From Niastella vici (GTDB taxonomy: Bacteria; Bacteroidota; Bacteroidia; Chitinophagales; Chitinophagaceae), in contig NZ_LVYD01000013.1 in NCBI RefSeq assembly GCF_002077945.1, positions 62,001-126,000 of the forward strand: a stretch of DNA of 64,000 nucleotides. The letters are read 5' to 3'. Below are positions 1-7,888 of the stretch, piece by piece (the first letter of the stretch is position 1; each line of letters begins with the position of its first letter). The position numbers were made by a program, and so were the translations under genes. The notes below the pieces were generated by a model that was not told where the DNA came from, did no database searches, and saw only the letters and a program-made list of their open reading frames with translations.

Positions 1-187
1 GCGGCGACCAGTATCCGTTGATGGCATGTTGAAAGTCGCCCGTGGCATAAAGTTCAGCAATATTGATATAGGCGAGGGTGTCATTATTTAAAAACTTATG
101 GTAGCTGAGCTGAAAATACAGGCCAAAAAAAGCACCGATTGCAAACAGGCCAGCTGTTATTTTATCAAAGCCTGTTTTTGGGATCAT
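1..187 (-). CDS. Membrane protein, N-terminal part only (possible glycosyltransferase-like)
   Basis: A minus-strand reading frame starts at an ATG (bases 187-185) and is still open at the window edge, so only about 62 N-terminal residues are visible. They start MIPKTGFDKITAGLF and run into a hydrophobic stretch (about residues 10-27), consistent with a first transmembrane helix. A hydrophilic segment follows, containing NNDTLAYINIAELYATGDF and then AINGYWSP. That pattern (a first helix, then a loop with an Asp and a GD...AINGYWSP run) resembles polyprenol-phosphate-sugar-dependent membrane glycosyltransferases, but this is only a resemblance. The gene lies downstream of metF on the same strand, separated by a strong hairpin terminator, so it probably has its own promoter. 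Confidence 0.55.
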   Translation of the reverse strand, partial: MIPKTGFDKITAGLFAIGAFFGLYFQLSYHKFLNNDTLAYINIAELYATGDFQHAINGYWSP

Positions 188-219
188 GTTGGGGAGTATT
201 AATTGTAAAGTAAGATAAA

Positions 220-265
220 AGAAAAAGGGTTTCGTGCATTGTTCACGAAACCCTTTTTCTTTTTT
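220..265 (-). terminator. Intrinsic terminator downstream of metF
   Basis: A perfect 17-bp inverted repeat (220-236 and 244-260, 7-base loop) lies just past the metF stop. T-rich sequence flanks it on both sides, so it can work in either direction. metF is the gene that ends into it. Confidence 0.85.
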
Positions 266-277
266 ATGCCAATGAAT

Positions 278-1231
278 TTATAAGATCTCTTTTACTGCAT
301 TATAGATCACTTTGGGTTTTCCCAGGGTGTAATAATGCAATACCGGTACACCGGCTTTTTTCAGTTCTTTCGATTGCAGTAACAGCCATTCTGTGCCCAC
401 TTTTTCAACGTCGGCATCTGTTTTACAATTCATGATCTCGTTGCTGAGGTCATCGGGAATATCAACGTGGAAGGTACGTGGTATCACCGACAATTGTTTT
501 TTGCTGGTGATCGGTTTTAATCCCGGAATAATGGGAATGGTAATACCGCTCTCGCGGCAGCGCTTTACAAAGTCAAAATATTTCTGGTTGTCGAAGAACA
601 TCTGGGTTACTACATATTCGGCGCCTGCTGCTACCTTGGCTTTCAGGAAGGCCAGGTCGGTTTGCAGATTGGGTGCTTCAAAATGTTTTTCGGGATAACC
701 GGCTACGCCAATGCAAAAATTGGTGCGGAAGCCATCGCGGATATCTTCTTCCAGGTAAACGCCATTATTCAGGTTCTGCACCTGTTTCAGCAGGTCGATC
801 GCATAGCTGTTACCGCCTTTTTCCGGTTCAAAAACGGTTTCATTCTTGGCCGCATCGCCACGCAGCACAAGTACATTGTCGACCCCTATAAAATGCAGAT
901 CGATGAGGGCGTCTTCGGTTTCCCGTTTGTTAAAACCGCCGCAAATGAGGTGGGGAACTGCATCAACCCGGTAATGGTTCATGAGCGCTGCACAAATACC
1001 AACGGTTCCGGGGCGTTTACGAACTTCTACTTTTTCAAAGGTTCCATCGGCCTTCTTTTTGAAAACATGCTCACTGCGGTGATATGTAACATTGATAAAA
1101 GCAGGTTTGAATTCCATTAACGGATCAAGATGCTCGTAGATCGAGTTAATGGTTTTACCTTTTAACGGGGGTAATATTTCAAATGAAATAAGCGAATCTT
1201 TTGCCTGGCGAATGTGGTCGATAACTTTCAT
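278..1231 (-). CDS. metF: Methylenetetrahydrofolate reductase
   Basis: 317 residues, the usual length for the bacterial FAD-dependent enzyme that reduces 5,10-methylene-THF to 5-methyl-THF, the methyl donor for methionine synthesis. The single TIM-barrel family is recognisable from the N-terminal SFEILPPLKG (the catalytic Glu lies in the S-x-E-x-x-P region), from NVLVLRGD in the middle, and from YVVTQMFFDNQKYFDF followed by PIIPGLKPI. The protein is cytoplasmic. The start is the ATG at 1231; a long leader of about 165 bases separates it from a consensus promoter at 1402-1432, and a 9-codon ORF ending in two Cys codons lies immediately upstream (see separate entries). It is transcribed alone and ends at a strong hairpin. 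Confidence 0.95.
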   Translation of the reverse strand: MKVIDHIRQAKDSLISFEILPPLKGKTINSIYEHLDPLMEFKPAFINVTYHRSEHVFKKKADGTFEKVEVRKRPGTVGICAALMNHYRVDAVPHLICGGFNKRETEDALIDLHFIGVDNVLVLRGDAAKNETVFEPEKGGNSYAIDLLKQVQNLNNGVYLEEDIRDGFRTNFCIGVAGYPEKHFEAPNLQTDLAFLKAKVAAGAEYVVTQMFFDNQKYFDFVKRCRESGITIPIIPGLKPITSKKQLSVIPRTFHVDIPDDLSNEIMNCKTDADVEKVGTEWLLLQSKELKKAGVPVLHYYTLGKPKVIYNAVKEIL

Positions 1232-1235
1232 GTAA

Positions 1236-1265
1236 TTAACAACAGTTTTTCAAAGGCCTCACCAT
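1236..1265 (-). CDS. Putative leader peptide upstream of metF (ends Cys-Cys)
   Basis: A 9-codon minus-strand ORF encodes MVRPLKNCC and stops 4 bases before the metF ATG. It lies inside the long metF leader. Two consecutive TGT codons directly before the stop are what a cysteine-sensing leader peptide would show, and methionine synthesis draws on cysteine. No clear terminator was found between it and metF, so any control would be translational (coupling or ribosome stalling). It could be chance. Confidence 0.3.
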   Translation of the reverse strand: MVRPLKNCC

Positions 1266-1401
1266 TATTTTATTGTCTTAACAGAACATTGGTGTAACCT
1301 TTCAAGAATTCTATATTGTGATATTGTAACCTGATGGCTCCTGATCATTGAAAATAAGCACATTAGTAAAAATAGCTTATTTATGCCGTAAAACCGGCCT
1401 G

Positions 1402-1432
1402 CAAACATAAGTCAGGAAATCGGGATGGCAAA
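1402..1432 (-). promoter_or_regulatory. Consensus Bacteroidota promoter for metF
   Basis: On the minus strand TTTG (1432-1429), a 19-base spacer and TATGTTTG (1409-1402) match the Bacteroidota primary-sigma consensus TTTG-N19-TAnnTTTG exactly. Predicted start of transcription is near 1395, giving a leader of about 165 bases. That leader contains an 8-bp hairpin, AAATAAGC paired with GCTTATTT. Confidence 0.7.
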
Positions 1433-1481
1433 TACCTGTTAAATTACCGTTTCTGCCTTCTTCTATTTGAATTAGTTCTGG

Positions 1482-1489
1482 TATTTTTG
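1482..1489 (+). promoter_or_regulatory. -7 box upstream of lptB
   Basis: TATTTTTG matches TAnnTTTG and ends 20 bases before the proposed lptB start. No convincing -33 TTTG was found at the usual spacing. Confidence 0.4.
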
Positions 1490-1508
1490 CCGGAAACCTT
1501 AATTACAA

Positions 1509-2303
1509 TTGATCAGCGAGATTAATACACAGGAACTGGTAAAAATTTACCGTAACCGTACCGTGGTAAATCATGTTTCGGTAAACGTAAAGCAAGGTGA
1601 AATTGTAGGGTTGCTGGGTCCCAACGGGGCCGGTAAAACCACTACTTTCTACATGGTGGTAGGCCTCATAAAACCTGACGAAGGCAAGGTATTCCTTGAC
1701 CAGGAAGAGATCACCAAATTACCCATGTACAAACGGGCCCAAATGGGCATTGGTTACCTGCCACAGGAAGCTTCGGTATTTCGCAAACTAAGCGTGGAAG
1801 ATAACATCAAGGCGGTGCTTGAAATGACAAAGCTTACCAAAGCCCAGCAGCGTCAAAAGCTGGAAAGCCTGCTCGATGAATTCCGCCTGCACCATGTTCG
1901 CAAGAACAATGGCGACTCGCTCAGTGGTGGCGAACGGCGTAGGACCGAGATAGCCCGGGCCCTGGCGGTAGACCCCAAATTTATATTACTCGATGAACCT
2001 TTTGCCGGTGTTGACCCAATTGCCGTTGAAGATATTCAGGCAGTGGTTGCCCGCTTAAAATATAAGAACATCGGTATTTTGATCACCGACCACAATGTAA
2101 ACGAAACCCTCTCTATTTGCGACCGCGCCTATTTGCTCATTGACGGAAAGATCTTTCAACATGGAACGGCTGAAGAGCTGGCCGAGAACGAACAGGTGCG
2201 CCGCTTATACCTTGGCCGCAATTTTGAATTGAGGCGTAAGGACTATTTACATGAGGAAGCGATCAGGGCCATTGACGTTTCAGCGAACAATAACCTGCTG
2301 TAG
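1509..2303 (+). CDS. lptB: LPS export system ATP-binding protein LptB
   Basis: A 264-residue ABC ATPase of the LptB type, which powers lipopolysaccharide transport from the inner membrane together with LptFG. Walker A is GPNGAGKTT (about residues 36-44), the Q-loop region is [13 protein letters not shown], the signature is LSGGERRR, Walker B is [13 protein letters not shown], and the switch histidine is in ITDHNV. The run from [20 protein letters not shown] through PLAxxDP-like sequence is typical of LptB rather than of importers. The start is a TTG at 1509 ([14 protein letters not shown]), because no in-frame ATG fits the family N-terminus; it could be wrong by a few codons. The gene stands alone, divergent from metF. 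Confidence 0.93.
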   Translation: MISEINTQELVKIYRNRTVVNHVSVNVKQGEIVGLLGPNGAGKTTTFYMVVGLIKPDEGKVFLDQEEITKLPMYKRAQMGIGYLPQEASVFRKLSVEDNIKAVLEMTKLTKAQQRQKLESLLDEFRLHHVRKNNGDSLSGGERRRTEIARALAVDPKFILLDEPFAGVDPIAVEDIQAVVARLKYKNIGILITDHNVNETLSICDRAYLLIDGKIFQHGTAEELAENEQVRRLYLGRNFELRRKDYLHEEAIRAIDVSANNNLL

Positions 2304-2439
2304 ATAAGGCTAATACCAGTCAGGTATTAATAAATACAGTCATATTTTGTTCGGTTTAACGGTATTAATGGGCTAACCTGCATTCTACTGACTTTTATTC
2401 CCTCAAATTCTTTATTTTGCCGGTAGTGAAAATCCTAAA

Positions 2440-3942
2440 GTGAAACTATTATCGCCTGCCATATCATCTTTGGCCCGCATGCGCCTGTGGCGTATTGAGG
2501 GATGGAAAAATAACCCGGCCGATGCCCAACGGGAGGTGTTGCAGGACCTGGTCACTTCTGCCCAATACACAGAGTTTGGCCGGAAATACAATTTTTCCCA
2601 GCTATTTAATATCAGGTCATTCAAGCAAACGGTGCCTATTCATGATTATGAAGACCTGCAGCCTTACATCCAGCGCATTATGCACGGTGAGCAAAATCTG
2701 TTATGGAATACGCCCGTGTACTGGTTTGCCAAAAGCAGCGGCACCACCACCGATAAAAGCAAATTCATTCCGGTAACCGACGAATGCCTTGAAGATTGCC
2801 ATTACAAAGCAGCCAAGGATGTATTGACCTTGTACTATCAATTCAATCCCGATTCGGACCTGTTAACCGGTAAGGGACTCGTCATTGGCGGAAGCCATAC
2901 CATAAATCCATTGAATGCAGATGCCCAATATGGCGACCTTAGCGCTGTATTGTTACAAAACTCGCCTTTCTGGGGTCACTGGCTGCGCGTTCCCGACCTC
3001 AGCATTGCCCTCATGGATGAATGGGAAAACAAGATCGAGAAGCTCGCATTCAGCACCATAAAAGAAAATGTCACTTCCATTTCAGGGGTGCCAACCTGGA
3101 CGCTGGTATTGTTCCGGCGTATACTTGAATTAACGGGAAAGAGCACCATGGCCGAAGTTTGGCCGCACCTGGAATTATATATGCATGGCGGCGTATCGTT
3201 TACGCCCTATAAAGAACAGTTCCAGAAATTGATTGGCAAGCCTATTCATTACCTTGAAATGTATAATGCCAGCGAAGGGTTTTTTGCTGCGCAGGCTATA
3301 CCGGGTGAAGATGGCATGCTGCTGTTCACCGATCACGGCATTTTTATGGAGTTCATGCCAATTGAAGAGTATGGCAAAGCTAATCCTGAAACCATCGGTT
3401 TACAGGAAGTGGAGCTGGGTAAGAACTATGCCATGGTCATTAGCACCAATGGTGGTTTGTGGCGCTATTTACTGGGCGATACTGTTCAATTCACTTCATT
3501 ACAACCCTTCAAGATCAAGGTGAGCGGACGCGTGAAGCATTTTATCAATGCATTCGGGGAAGAAGTGATCGTTGATAATACTGATAAAGCCATTGCAGTG
3601 GCCAGTGAAAAAACCGGAGCTATAGTAAATGATTATACGGCCGGCCCTGTATACTTCAGCGATAGCGGCAACGGCGGTCATGAGTGGCTGATAGAATTTG
3701 AAAAAGAACCTGGCGATCTGGGTCATTTTGCTCATGAGCTCGATAGCGCCCTCAAAAGCGTGAACAGCGATTATGAAGCCAAACGTCATAAAGATATTGC
3801 CCTGCGCAAACCACTGGTAAGGTCTCTGTCGAAAGGGATGTTCACAACCTGGTTAAAAAGCAAGGGAAAGCTGGGCGGGCAGCATAAAGTTCCCCGGTTG
3901 AGCAATGACAGGAAGTATATTGAAGAGATCCTTTCCCTGTAA
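2440..3942 (+). CDS. GH3 auxin-responsive promoter family protein (acyl-adenylate/amide synthetase fold)
   Basis: 500 residues, start GTG at 2440. The protein belongs to the GH3 superfamily, adenylating enzymes best known in plants for joining hormones to amino acids. Bacterial members, common in Bacteroidota, have unknown substrates. Visible family features are the N-terminal FARKYNFSQL-like region, FAKSSGTTTDKSKFIPVT (the ATP-binding Ser/Thr-rich loop, about residues 98-115), LYMHGGVSFTPY, MYNASEGFFAAQ (around residue 275), and WRYLLGDTVQFTSLQPFKIKVSGR near the hinge before the C-terminal lobe. No signal peptide. It is monocistronic, followed by a hairpin. The family is clear, but the substrate cannot be read from sequence. 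Confidence 0.88.
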   Translation: MKLLSPAISSLARMRLWRIEGWKNNPADAQREVLQDLVTSAQYTEFGRKYNFSQLFNIRSFKQTVPIHDYEDLQPYIQRIMHGEQNLLWNTPVYWFAKSSGTTTDKSKFIPVTDECLEDCHYKAAKDVLTLYYQFNPDSDLLTGKGLVIGGSHTINPLNADAQYGDLSAVLLQNSPFWGHWLRVPDLSIALMDEWENKIEKLAFSTIKENVTSISGVPTWTLVLFRRILELTGKSTMAEVWPHLELYMHGGVSFTPYKEQFQKLIGKPIHYLEMYNASEGFFAAQAIPGEDGMLLFTDHGIFMEFMPIEEYGKANPETIGLQEVELGKNYAMVISTNGGLWRYLLGDTVQFTSLQPFKIKVSGRVKHFINAFGEEVIVDNTDKAIAVASEKTGAIVNDYTAGPVYFSDSGNGGHEWLIEFEKEPGDLGHFAHELDSALKSVNSDYEAKRHKDIALRKPLVRSLSKGMFTTWLKSKGKLGGQHKVPRLSNDRKYIEEILSL

Positions 3943-3968
3943 AGCCCTGAGCGTGGTCGAAGGGCTTT
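3941..3968 (+). terminator. Hairpin downstream of the GH3 gene, dispersed-repeat type
   Basis: AAAGCCCT (3941-3948) pairs with AGGGCTTT (3961-3968) around a 12-base GAGCGTGGTCGA loop. The core CCCTGAGCGTGGTCGAAGGG resembles a short hairpin repeat I have seen scattered between genes of many bacteria. A second small GAAC/GTTC hairpin (about 3980-4000) follows. Likely a terminator. Confidence 0.6.
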
Positions 3969-4063
3969 GGAGATTGCCTTGAACACAGTCGAAATGCGTT
4001 CTAACTAAAAAAGCATCTCCCCCGAATTCCTCATTTTTTCAACTGTTCCATTGGCATTTACTG

Positions 4064-4071
4064 TAATTTTG
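4064..4071 (+). promoter_or_regulatory. -7 box upstream of fabG
   Basis: TAATTTTG matches TAnnTTTG and ends 19 bases before the fabG ATG. The -33 element is not clear. Confidence 0.45.
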
Positions 4072-4090
4072 CTCACCCAAATACGATACT

Positions 4091-4846
4091 ATGAAATTAT
4101 TAGAAGGAAGAATTGCTATTGTAACCGGTGCAGCCCGTGGCATTGGTGAAGCTATTGCGTATAAACTGGCTGAACAGGGCGCTCACGTAGCATTTACCTA
4201 CGTTAGTGACAGCAGTGCCGAAAAGGCCGCGCAGCTGGAGCAGAAAATAAAAGCACTGGGCGTTAAATCCAAAGCCTATAAAAGCAATGCCGGCAATTTT
4301 GCCGAATGCGAAACGTTTGTAAATGATGTAGTGAAGGAATTTGGTACCGTTGATATTTGCGTTAACAATGCCGGTATCTCAAAAGATAATTTATTGCTGC
4401 GCATGTCGCCCGAACAATGGGATGAGGTAATAAATATAAACCTGAAGAGCGTTTACAACATGACCAAACAGGTCATTCGCCCCATGATGAAAGCCAAAAA
4501 AGGTTCCATCGTAAATATGAGTTCGATTATTGGCATCCGTGGTAATGCCGGACAAAGCAGCTATGCTGCCAGTAAAGCCGGGATCATCGGGTTTACCAAG
4601 TCAATTGCACTGGAGTTGGGTAGCCGTAATGTACGTTGCAATGCCATTGCGCCCGGTTTTGTTGAAACCGATATGACCCATTACCTGAAAGATGGTGAAG
4701 GCGCGAAGGCGTTCCTCGAAAAAATTCCTTTGGGCCGTTTTGGCAGTGCAGAAGAAATTGCCAACACCACCCTGTTCCTGGCTTCAGACATGAGCGCTTA
4801 TATTACCGGCCAGGTTATTAGCGCCTGCGGCGGTTTAAATATTTAA
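4091..4846 (+). CDS. fabG: 3-oxoacyl-[acyl-carrier-protein] reductase
   Basis: A 251-residue short-chain dehydrogenase/reductase, the NADPH-dependent enzyme that reduces 3-oxoacyl-ACP in type II fatty-acid synthesis. It shows the cofactor-binding TGAARGIGEAIA (residues 12-23), VNNAGISKDNLLLRM, the catalytic Ser in MSSIIGIRGNAGQ, the YAASKAG catalytic Tyr-Lys pair, and NAIAPGFVETDMT. The last block and the C-terminal ITGQVISACGGLNI are typical of FabG. It is transcribed alone and ends at a palindromic terminator. Other SDR roles cannot be excluded, but similarity to FabG is strong. Confidence 0.9.
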   Translation: MKLLEGRIAIVTGAARGIGEAIAYKLAEQGAHVAFTYVSDSSAEKAAQLEQKIKALGVKSKAYKSNAGNFAECETFVNDVVKEFGTVDICVNNAGISKDNLLLRMSPEQWDEVININLKSVYNMTKQVIRPMMKAKKGSIVNMSSIIGIRGNAGQSSYAASKAGIIGFTKSIALELGSRNVRCNAIAPGFVETDMTHYLKDGEGAKAFLEKIPLGRFGSAEEIANTTLFLASDMSAYITGQVISACGGLNI

Positions 4847-4898
4847 TACAGTCCTGCTGCTGTTGAGGCAGCCTGTAAAAATCGTATCTTTAAGTTAA

Positions 4899-4927
4899 GT
4901 GCCTTCTGTACAGAAGGCACTTTTTTT
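4899..4927 (+). terminator. Intrinsic terminator after fabG
   Basis: A perfect 22-base palindrome (4899-4920, 11-bp arms) is followed by seven T residues. Its position argues against the GTG at 4899 being the nhaD start. Confidence 0.85.
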
Positions 4928-4943
4928 AATAATAAGATCCCTG

Positions 4944-6221
4944 ATGGTTGCCGTTATCCTCATCGTTTTTTTGCTGGGCTACGTGGCTATTGCCATGGAG
5001 CATGTCATCAGACTGAATAAGGCCGCTTCGGCCCTTATCACCGGTGTATTGTGCTGGACGATCTACATACTTTATACACCCGATACCCATGCCGTTAATG
5101 AGCAACTCACCGGGCACCTGGGCGAAATTGCAGGTATTCTTTTTTTCCTGCTCGGCGCCATGACCATTGTTGAACTGATAGATGCGCATGACGGGTTTGA
5201 AGTAATTACCAGCCGCATAAAGACCACCAAAAAATCGCACCTGATATGGTTGATCGGTGGCTTGTCGTTCTTTCTTTCAGCTATTCTCGACAACCTTACC
5301 ACAGCAATTGTAATGGTTTCATTGATCAGAAAGCTGATCAGGAATAAACAGGCGCGTTTATTCTTTTGCGGTATGGTGGTCATTGCGGCCAATGCCGGCG
5401 GCGCCTGGTCGCCCATAGGCGATGTTACCACTACTATGTTATGGATTGGTGGGCAGGTAAGCAGCTCACAGATCATTGGCCATGTGTTTTTACCCGGCGT
5501 TGCCAGTGCAGTAGTGCCCATGATCTTACTCACTTTTCGTATGCGGGGCGTGTTGGAAGTGGGCGGAACCGAAGAAGCAAAGACTTCCAAACCGGAAACA
5601 CCAGTACGTGACAGGAATATAGTGTTTGTAACGGGCATCCTGATCCTGTTGCTGGTGCCGGTGTTTAAAACCGTTACCCATTTGCCGCCATTTATGGGCA
5701 TGTTGATGGGCCTCGGCATTATGTGGGTTATTACAGAGATCATTCACCACCAGAAAGACACGCAGGATAAGCATTTTCTTTCTGTATTATATGCATTGCG
5801 TAAGATCGATACGCCCAGCATTCTGTTCTTTCTGGGTATTTTGATCAGCGTAGCTTCTTTACAGTCAATAGGGGCGCTCACGAATGTGGCACAGCAGCTC
5901 GATCAGCAGATCGGTAACCCAATTGTTATTGTGATCATCATTGGCTTTTTATCATCTGTTGTTGACAATGTGCCATTGGTGGCGGCATCGATGGGCATGT
6001 ATAGTTTGCAGCAATACCCGGCCGATCATTTTTTCTGGCATTTTATGGCATATTGTGCAGGTACAGGCGGCAGTATGCTCATAATTGGGTCTGCAGCCGG
6101 TGTAGCGGCGATGGGTATTGAAAAGATCGAATTTTTCTGGTACCTGCGAAAAATTGGGTGGTTGGCGTTAGTAGGTTATATAGCAGGGATTTTAGTTTTT
6201 TTGTTACAACGGTTGTTTTGA
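4944..6221 (+). CDS. nhaD: NhaD-type Na+/H+ antiporter
   Basis: 425 residues from the ATG at 4944, with about 12 hydrophobic segments; an inner-membrane Na+/H+ antiporter of the NhaD/ion-transporter superfamily. Diagnostic stretches are DNLTTAIVMVSLIRKL and ANAGGAWSPIGDVTTTMLW in the first half, and SSVVDNVPLVAASMGMY plus GTGGSMLIIGSAAGVAAMG in the second. The reading frame extends upstream to a GTG at 4899, but that codon lies in the fabG terminator, so the ATG is preferred. An AT-rich inverted repeat follows the stop. Role: sodium extrusion and pH homeostasis (family knowledge). Confidence 0.88.
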   Translation: MVAVILIVFLLGYVAIAMEHVIRLNKAASALITGVLCWTIYILYTPDTHAVNEQLTGHLGEIAGILFFLLGAMTIVELIDAHDGFEVITSRIKTTKKSHLIWLIGGLSFFLSAILDNLTTAIVMVSLIRKLIRNKQARLFFCGMVVIAANAGGAWSPIGDVTTTMLWIGGQVSSSQIIGHVFLPGVASAVVPMILLTFRMRGVLEVGGTEEAKTSKPETPVRDRNIVFVTGILILLLVPVFKTVTHLPPFMGMLMGLGIMWVITEIIHHQKDTQDKHFLSVLYALRKIDTPSILFFLGILISVASLQSIGALTNVAQQLDQQIGNPIVIVIIIGFLSSVVDNVPLVAASMGMYSLQQYPADHFFWHFMAYCAGTGGSMLIIGSAAGVAAMGIEKIEFFWYLRKIGWLALVGYIAGILVFLLQRLF

Positions 6222-6329
6222 TATTTTGGGATTTAGAGATTTCGGGATTTTGATATTGCAATTTTCCGTGAGGGCCGATAATAAGGAAATCTCAAAATCA
6301 AAAAATCTCGAAATCAGCAATCTCAGAAT
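6222..6329. repeat. Dispersed AT-rich imperfect inverted repeat, copy A
   Basis: The space between convergent nhaD and the glycosylase gene is filled by degenerate units of the form GGGATTT, AGAGATTTCGGG, AATCTCAAAATC and ATCTCGAAATCAG, arranged as two opposing arms. The same units recur at 21768-21893. It probably folds as a long imperfect hairpin and may end transcription from both sides. Confidence 0.6.
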
Positions 6330-6952
6330 TTAATATTCCTGCTTTTTATATAATGATGCCAAAGCATCATAGCTGCTATTGACCGGTAGGGTCGCCAGGC
6401 ATCGGCCAGCAGTAACATATCTTCTTTGGTTGTATGAACCGGTAATTTCTTTACTTCTTTCAACGCATTTACCATGGCCAGGTCGCCAATTGGAAAAATA
6501 TCAGTGCGTTGCAGGGCGAATAACAGGTATACATCGGCCGTCCAGTCGCCAATGCCTTTTACCTGTTTTAAAACGCCCCGCACATGGTCATCGTGCGAGG
6601 CGGTGAGTTTATTGAGTTGGATCTTTTTTGAAATAAATGCTTCTGCCAGATGCCGGGCGTACACCGTTTTTTGGCGGCTGAAATAACAGGCTTTCAATTC
6701 CTCGTCAGATAGCAGCAGCAATTTAGCCGGCGTTATGGTGCCTGTCTTTTCTTTCAATTTATTGAATGCAGCCCGGGCCGAAGCCAGTGATACCTGTTGT
6801 TCCAGTATAATATGGATCAGCGTTGCAAAACTGGCTGGCCTCGTCCACATAGGAGGATAGCTATGTTGTTGCAGGATCACTTTAAAGACAGGTTCCCTTT
6901 CAGCCAGTTCGTTACATAATAGCTGAAAGTTATCGCTGGTAAATTGTTGCAT
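6323..6952 (-). CDS. DNA-3-methyladenine glycosylase II family protein (HhH-GPD)
   Basis: A 209-residue helix-hairpin-helix/Gly-Pro-Asp base-excision glycosylase of the AlkA type. These enzymes remove alkylated purines. The HhH region reads VKGIGDWTADVYLLFAL (about residues 132-148), followed by IFPIGDLAMVNAL, where the Asp is the expected catalytic residue. The N-terminal half includes FATLIHIILEQQVSLASARAAF, the usual first helices. No iron-sulfur cysteines, unlike EndoIII. The start ATG is at 6952. This is the more divergent of two AlkA-like genes in the window (the other is at 21156). Both have the same type of AT-rich repeat at their 3' end. Confidence 0.88.
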   Translation of the reverse strand: MQQFTSDNFQLLCNELAEREPVFKVILQQHSYPPMWTRPASFATLIHIILEQQVSLASARAAFNKLKEKTGTITPAKLLLLSDEELKACYFSRQKTVYARHLAEAFISKKIQLNKLTASHDDHVRGVLKQVKGIGDWTADVYLLFALQRTDIFPIGDLAMVNALKEVKKLPVHTTKEDMLLLADAWRPYRSIAAMMLWHHYIKSRNIKF

Positions 6953-6999
6953 GATTTACGTTGCATGGGGGCCTTCAATGGGCTCGCATGCCGGCAGAA

Positions 7000-7767
7000 T
7001 TATTTTGTTCTAGCTTTGAATTTTTCGATGGCCATTTTAGTGAAGTTCCCCAGTACCAGTCTGCCGCTGATAGCAGCTCTTTGCAGCAATAACTGGTCCC
7101 AGTTCTCAGTGCCATGCCATAACATTTTTTTCATTTCTTCCATTGCTGCAGGATTGCTGTGGGCCAACGTATGCGATAACCGTTGAATGCTTTCGTCCAT
7201 ATCTTCGGTAGAACCATGCAGTTCGCTGTACAATCCTTTTCGTTTTCCCCATTCGGCATTGCGCCACATGGTGGCATCGATGGCCAGGTTGTTAAAAGCG
7301 GCCACGCCTATTTTGCGTTCTACGGCGGGGCCAACAACAAAGGGGCCAATACCAACGGCCAGCTCACTTAATTTAATATCGGCGCCTTCTTTGGCTATGG
7401 CGTAATCGGCTGCGGCCGCAATACCCACGCCGCCACCTACACACCTGCCCTGTACGCGGGCAATAATAAACTGGGGGCATTTGCGCATGGCATTTATTAC
7501 ATGTGCAAAACCGCTAAAGAATTGCAGGCCTTCATCAAGTGTTTTAATGGCCACCAGTTCATCAAAAGAAGCACCCGCACAAAATGCCTTTTCACCACCC
7601 GATTGCAACACGATCACTTTTGTGTCGTCATCATTTCCGGCGCCATGAATGGTTTGCGCCAGCTCTTCGAGCAATTTTGCCGGCAGGGAATTACTTTGCG
7701 GATGAAAGAACTCAATGGTGTTAATACCATTATGATCAATATGTGATGTTACATATCCTAAAGACAT
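7000..7767 (-). CDS. Enoyl-CoA hydratase/isomerase family protein
   Basis: A 255-residue crotonase-fold enzyme. The oxyanion-hole blocks are visible: KAFCAGASFDELVAI (around residues 60-75) and ARVQGRCVGGGVGIAAAADYAIA (about 105-127). Next to the paaZ gene, it may hydrate 2,3-dehydroadipyl-CoA or a related intermediate in phenylacetate breakdown, but crotonases vary widely and methylglutaconyl-CoA or isomerase activity is equally possible. The typical first catalytic Glu around GIGPFVVGPAV is replaced by a hydrophobic context, which leans towards an atypical member. A hairpin terminator separates it from paaZ, so the two are probably separately transcribed. Confidence 0.82.
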   Translation of the reverse strand: MSLGYVTSHIDHNGINTIEFFHPQSNSLPAKLLEELAQTIHGAGNDDDTKVIVLQSGGEKAFCAGASFDELVAIKTLDEGLQFFSGFAHVINAMRKCPQFIIARVQGRCVGGGVGIAAAADYAIAKEGADIKLSELAVGIGPFVVGPAVERKIGVAAFNNLAIDATMWRNAEWGKRKGLYSELHGSTEDMDESIQRLSHTLAHSNPAAMEEMKKMLWHGTENWDQLLLQRAAISGRLVLGNFTKMAIEKFKARTK

Positions 7768-7846
7768 AATAATACTTTTTAAAGAGGAGGATTTTACAGG
7801 TCTTATCTCAGGGGGTTCGTACCTTAAAGTTATAAAATACTATTTT

Positions 7847-7878
7847 AAAAAGCGGCCCCGGAATTCATCCGGGGTCGT
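7847..7878 (-). terminator. Intrinsic terminator after paaZ
   Basis: On the minus strand, TCCGGGG/CCCCGGA arms (7856-7862 and 7868-7874), extended by CG pairs, precede a T-run (bases 7851-7847 reversed). It lies between the paaZ stop and the enoyl-CoA hydratase start. Confidence 0.8.
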
Positions 7879-7888
7879 TATTTTCATA

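Noticed and set aside
1231..1395. SAM riboswitch in the metF leader
   Set aside because: No SAM-I, SAM-II or SAM/SAH core could be matched by eye; only simple hairpins are seen.
5072..5743. Long minus-strand frame (223 codons) inside nhaD
   Set aside because: Lies fully antisense to a well-supported antiporter gene and its translation has no recognisable domain.
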